Positions 63,593 to 64,000 of a DNA stretch of 64,000 bases are shown one piece after another; within the stretch, counting starts at the first letter, position 1, and every line of letters starts with the position of its first letter. The DNA is from Prado023 sp963706875 (GTDB taxonomy: Bacteria; Actinomycetota; Actinomycetes; S36-B12; CAIYMF01): assembly GCA_963706875.1 (NCBI GenBank), contig CAVPNW010000021.1:186001-250000 (forward strand), written 5' to 3'. Below the pieces are notes generated by a model, which saw only the letters and a list, made by a program, of their open reading frames with translations, made no database searches and was not told the DNA's origin. Position numbers and translations under genes: made by a program.

Positions 63593-63622
63593 TTGGCCCC
63601 GCCTGCCCGGCGTTGGTATGGT
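63593..63622 (+). promoter_or_regulatory. Promoter of tRNA-Lys
   Basis: TTGGCC (63593-63598) and TATGGT (63617-63622) are spaced 18 bases apart and read as -35 and -10 hexamers of a housekeeping sigma factor. The tRNA begins 12 bases after the -10, as expected for a short leader. Confidence 0.6.
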
Positions 63623-63634
63623 GTGGGGGCACTC

Positions 63635-63707
<73 letters not shown>

Positions 63708-63710
63708 CTG

Positions 63711-63735
63711 GCCCCCCCGGCGATCCCGGGGGGGC
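63711..63735 (+). terminator. G/C hairpin terminator after tRNA-Lys
   Basis: GCCCCCCCGG (63711-63720) pairs with CCGGGGGGGC (63726-63735) in a perfect 10-bp stem with a 5-base loop, followed by TTTCG. This is the only intrinsic terminator in the window with a T-run, short as it is. Confidence 0.8.
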
Positions 63736-63791
63736 TTTCGCGTTCCCGGGTCAGGAGCCAGGCACCGCCGGTCCCACCCGGCCAGCTCGAC

Positions 63792-63806
63792 CTGTAACGG
63801 TTACAG
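63792..63806. promoter_or_regulatory. CTGTAAC-G-GTTACAG palindrome
   Basis: A perfect 7-1-7 palindrome with AT content well above its surroundings, 26 bases beyond the stop of the GroES-like gene. It is either a small terminator or an operator whose target gene is not obvious; tRNA-Lys and the GroES-like gene point towards it from both sides. Confidence 0.45.
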
Positions 63807-63831
63807 CGAGCGCCCCTGCGCGTCGGGCCGC

Positions 63832-64000
63832 TCAGAGGTACAGGCCGGTCTCGTCCTCGGCCACCCGGGACGCGGCCACGGCGTGGATGTCACGCTCGCG
63901 CAGCAGGACATAGGCCAGCCCACGCAGCTCGACCTCCGCGCGCTCCTCGGGCTCGAAGAGCACCTGGTCACCCACCTCCACCGCGCGGACCAGGGGCCCG
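63832..64000 (-). CDS. GroES-like co-chaperonin homologue (5' part outside window)
   Basis: Only the last ~55 codons are visible. They read VRAVEVGDQVLFEP, AEVELRGLAYVLLRERDI, HAVAASR and end ETGLYL. The VLLRERDIHAV segment matches the C-terminal strand of GroES (usually xxLRExDIxAV), and the preceding GDxVLFxP loop fits as well. From memory Actinobacteria carry, besides the true groES, a second divergent GroES-like gene ending in TGLYL; this appears to be that one. No groEL is seen next to it on the visible side. The start, length and any CIRCE site lie outside. Confidence 0.75.
   Translation of the reverse strand, partial: GPLVRAVEVGDQVLFEPEERAEVELRGLAYVLLRERDIHAVAASRVAEDETGLYL

Overview
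This 64 kb window comes from a high-GC Gram-positive bacterium (Actinomycetota). GTG starts are common, neighbouring genes often overlap by 4 to 8 bases, and stop codons sit inside strong GC bias. The gene set is typically actinobacterial: a protein O-mannosyltransferase, two wax-ester-synthase/DGAT proteins, LysX, the Glp/GlpR division pair and an FmdB-type redox chaperone. I recognise no insertion sequence, prophage, CRISPR array or rRNA. The layout looks like stable chromosome with five tRNA genes.

Region 1 (1-9.3 kb): mfd (cut by the left edge), cysQ, then the minus-strand group glmU, tdk, prs, rplY and pth, with tRNA-Gln upstream and a divergent tetR-marR pair. The thymidine kinase gene carries a one-base frameshift. 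Region 2 (9.3-26.5 kb): an ABC-F ATPase, manA, ispE, a secreted phosphoesterase, rsmA-tatD-metG, rsmI, a GT39 mannosyltransferase, a WS/DGAT with a Lys/Ala/Pro tail, tRNA-Ala, then glpR-rimJ-glp and the folate enzyme 5-FCL. From memory this order resembles the Rv0985c-Rv1020 segment of M. tuberculosis.

Region 3 (26.5-38.2 kb): an fmdB/ruc-like gene with a CIRCE operator on its promoter, a SAF-domain protein, mscL, a PAC2 protein with a small coupled gene, a flippase-like membrane protein, a DrrAB-type ABC exporter, a secreted nuclease with two lamin-tail domains and an FnIII domain, a purine permease and three small genes. Region 4 (38.2-51.3 kb): an ArsB/NhaD-type transporter, alpha-galactosidase, tRNA-Arg, a second WS/DGAT and pirin. 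A 38-residue Cys-rich peptide follows under a CsoR-type palindrome. Then come an aromatic-exporter-like FUSC protein, feoABC behind an iron box, and an alkylation-repair pair (ogt, ada-alkA).

Region 5 (51.3-64 kb): an SDR, an acyl-CoA dehydrogenase coupled to an APH-type kinase, a membrane protein, a GH20 hexosaminidase, a CBS protein, oligoribonuclease, tRNA-His, an unusual lipoprotein with a membrane anchor, lysX, a divergent tRNA-Lys, and the 3' end of a GroES-like gene.

The strongest non-genic signals are three copies of a 66-70 bp palindromic element built from CCTCC/GGAGG blocks, several long perfect intergenic hairpins, and three metal or stress operators (CIRCE, CsoR-like, iron box). 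The best candidate for something little described is the metal-operator/Cys-rich micro-peptide unit at 44.65-44.83 kb.
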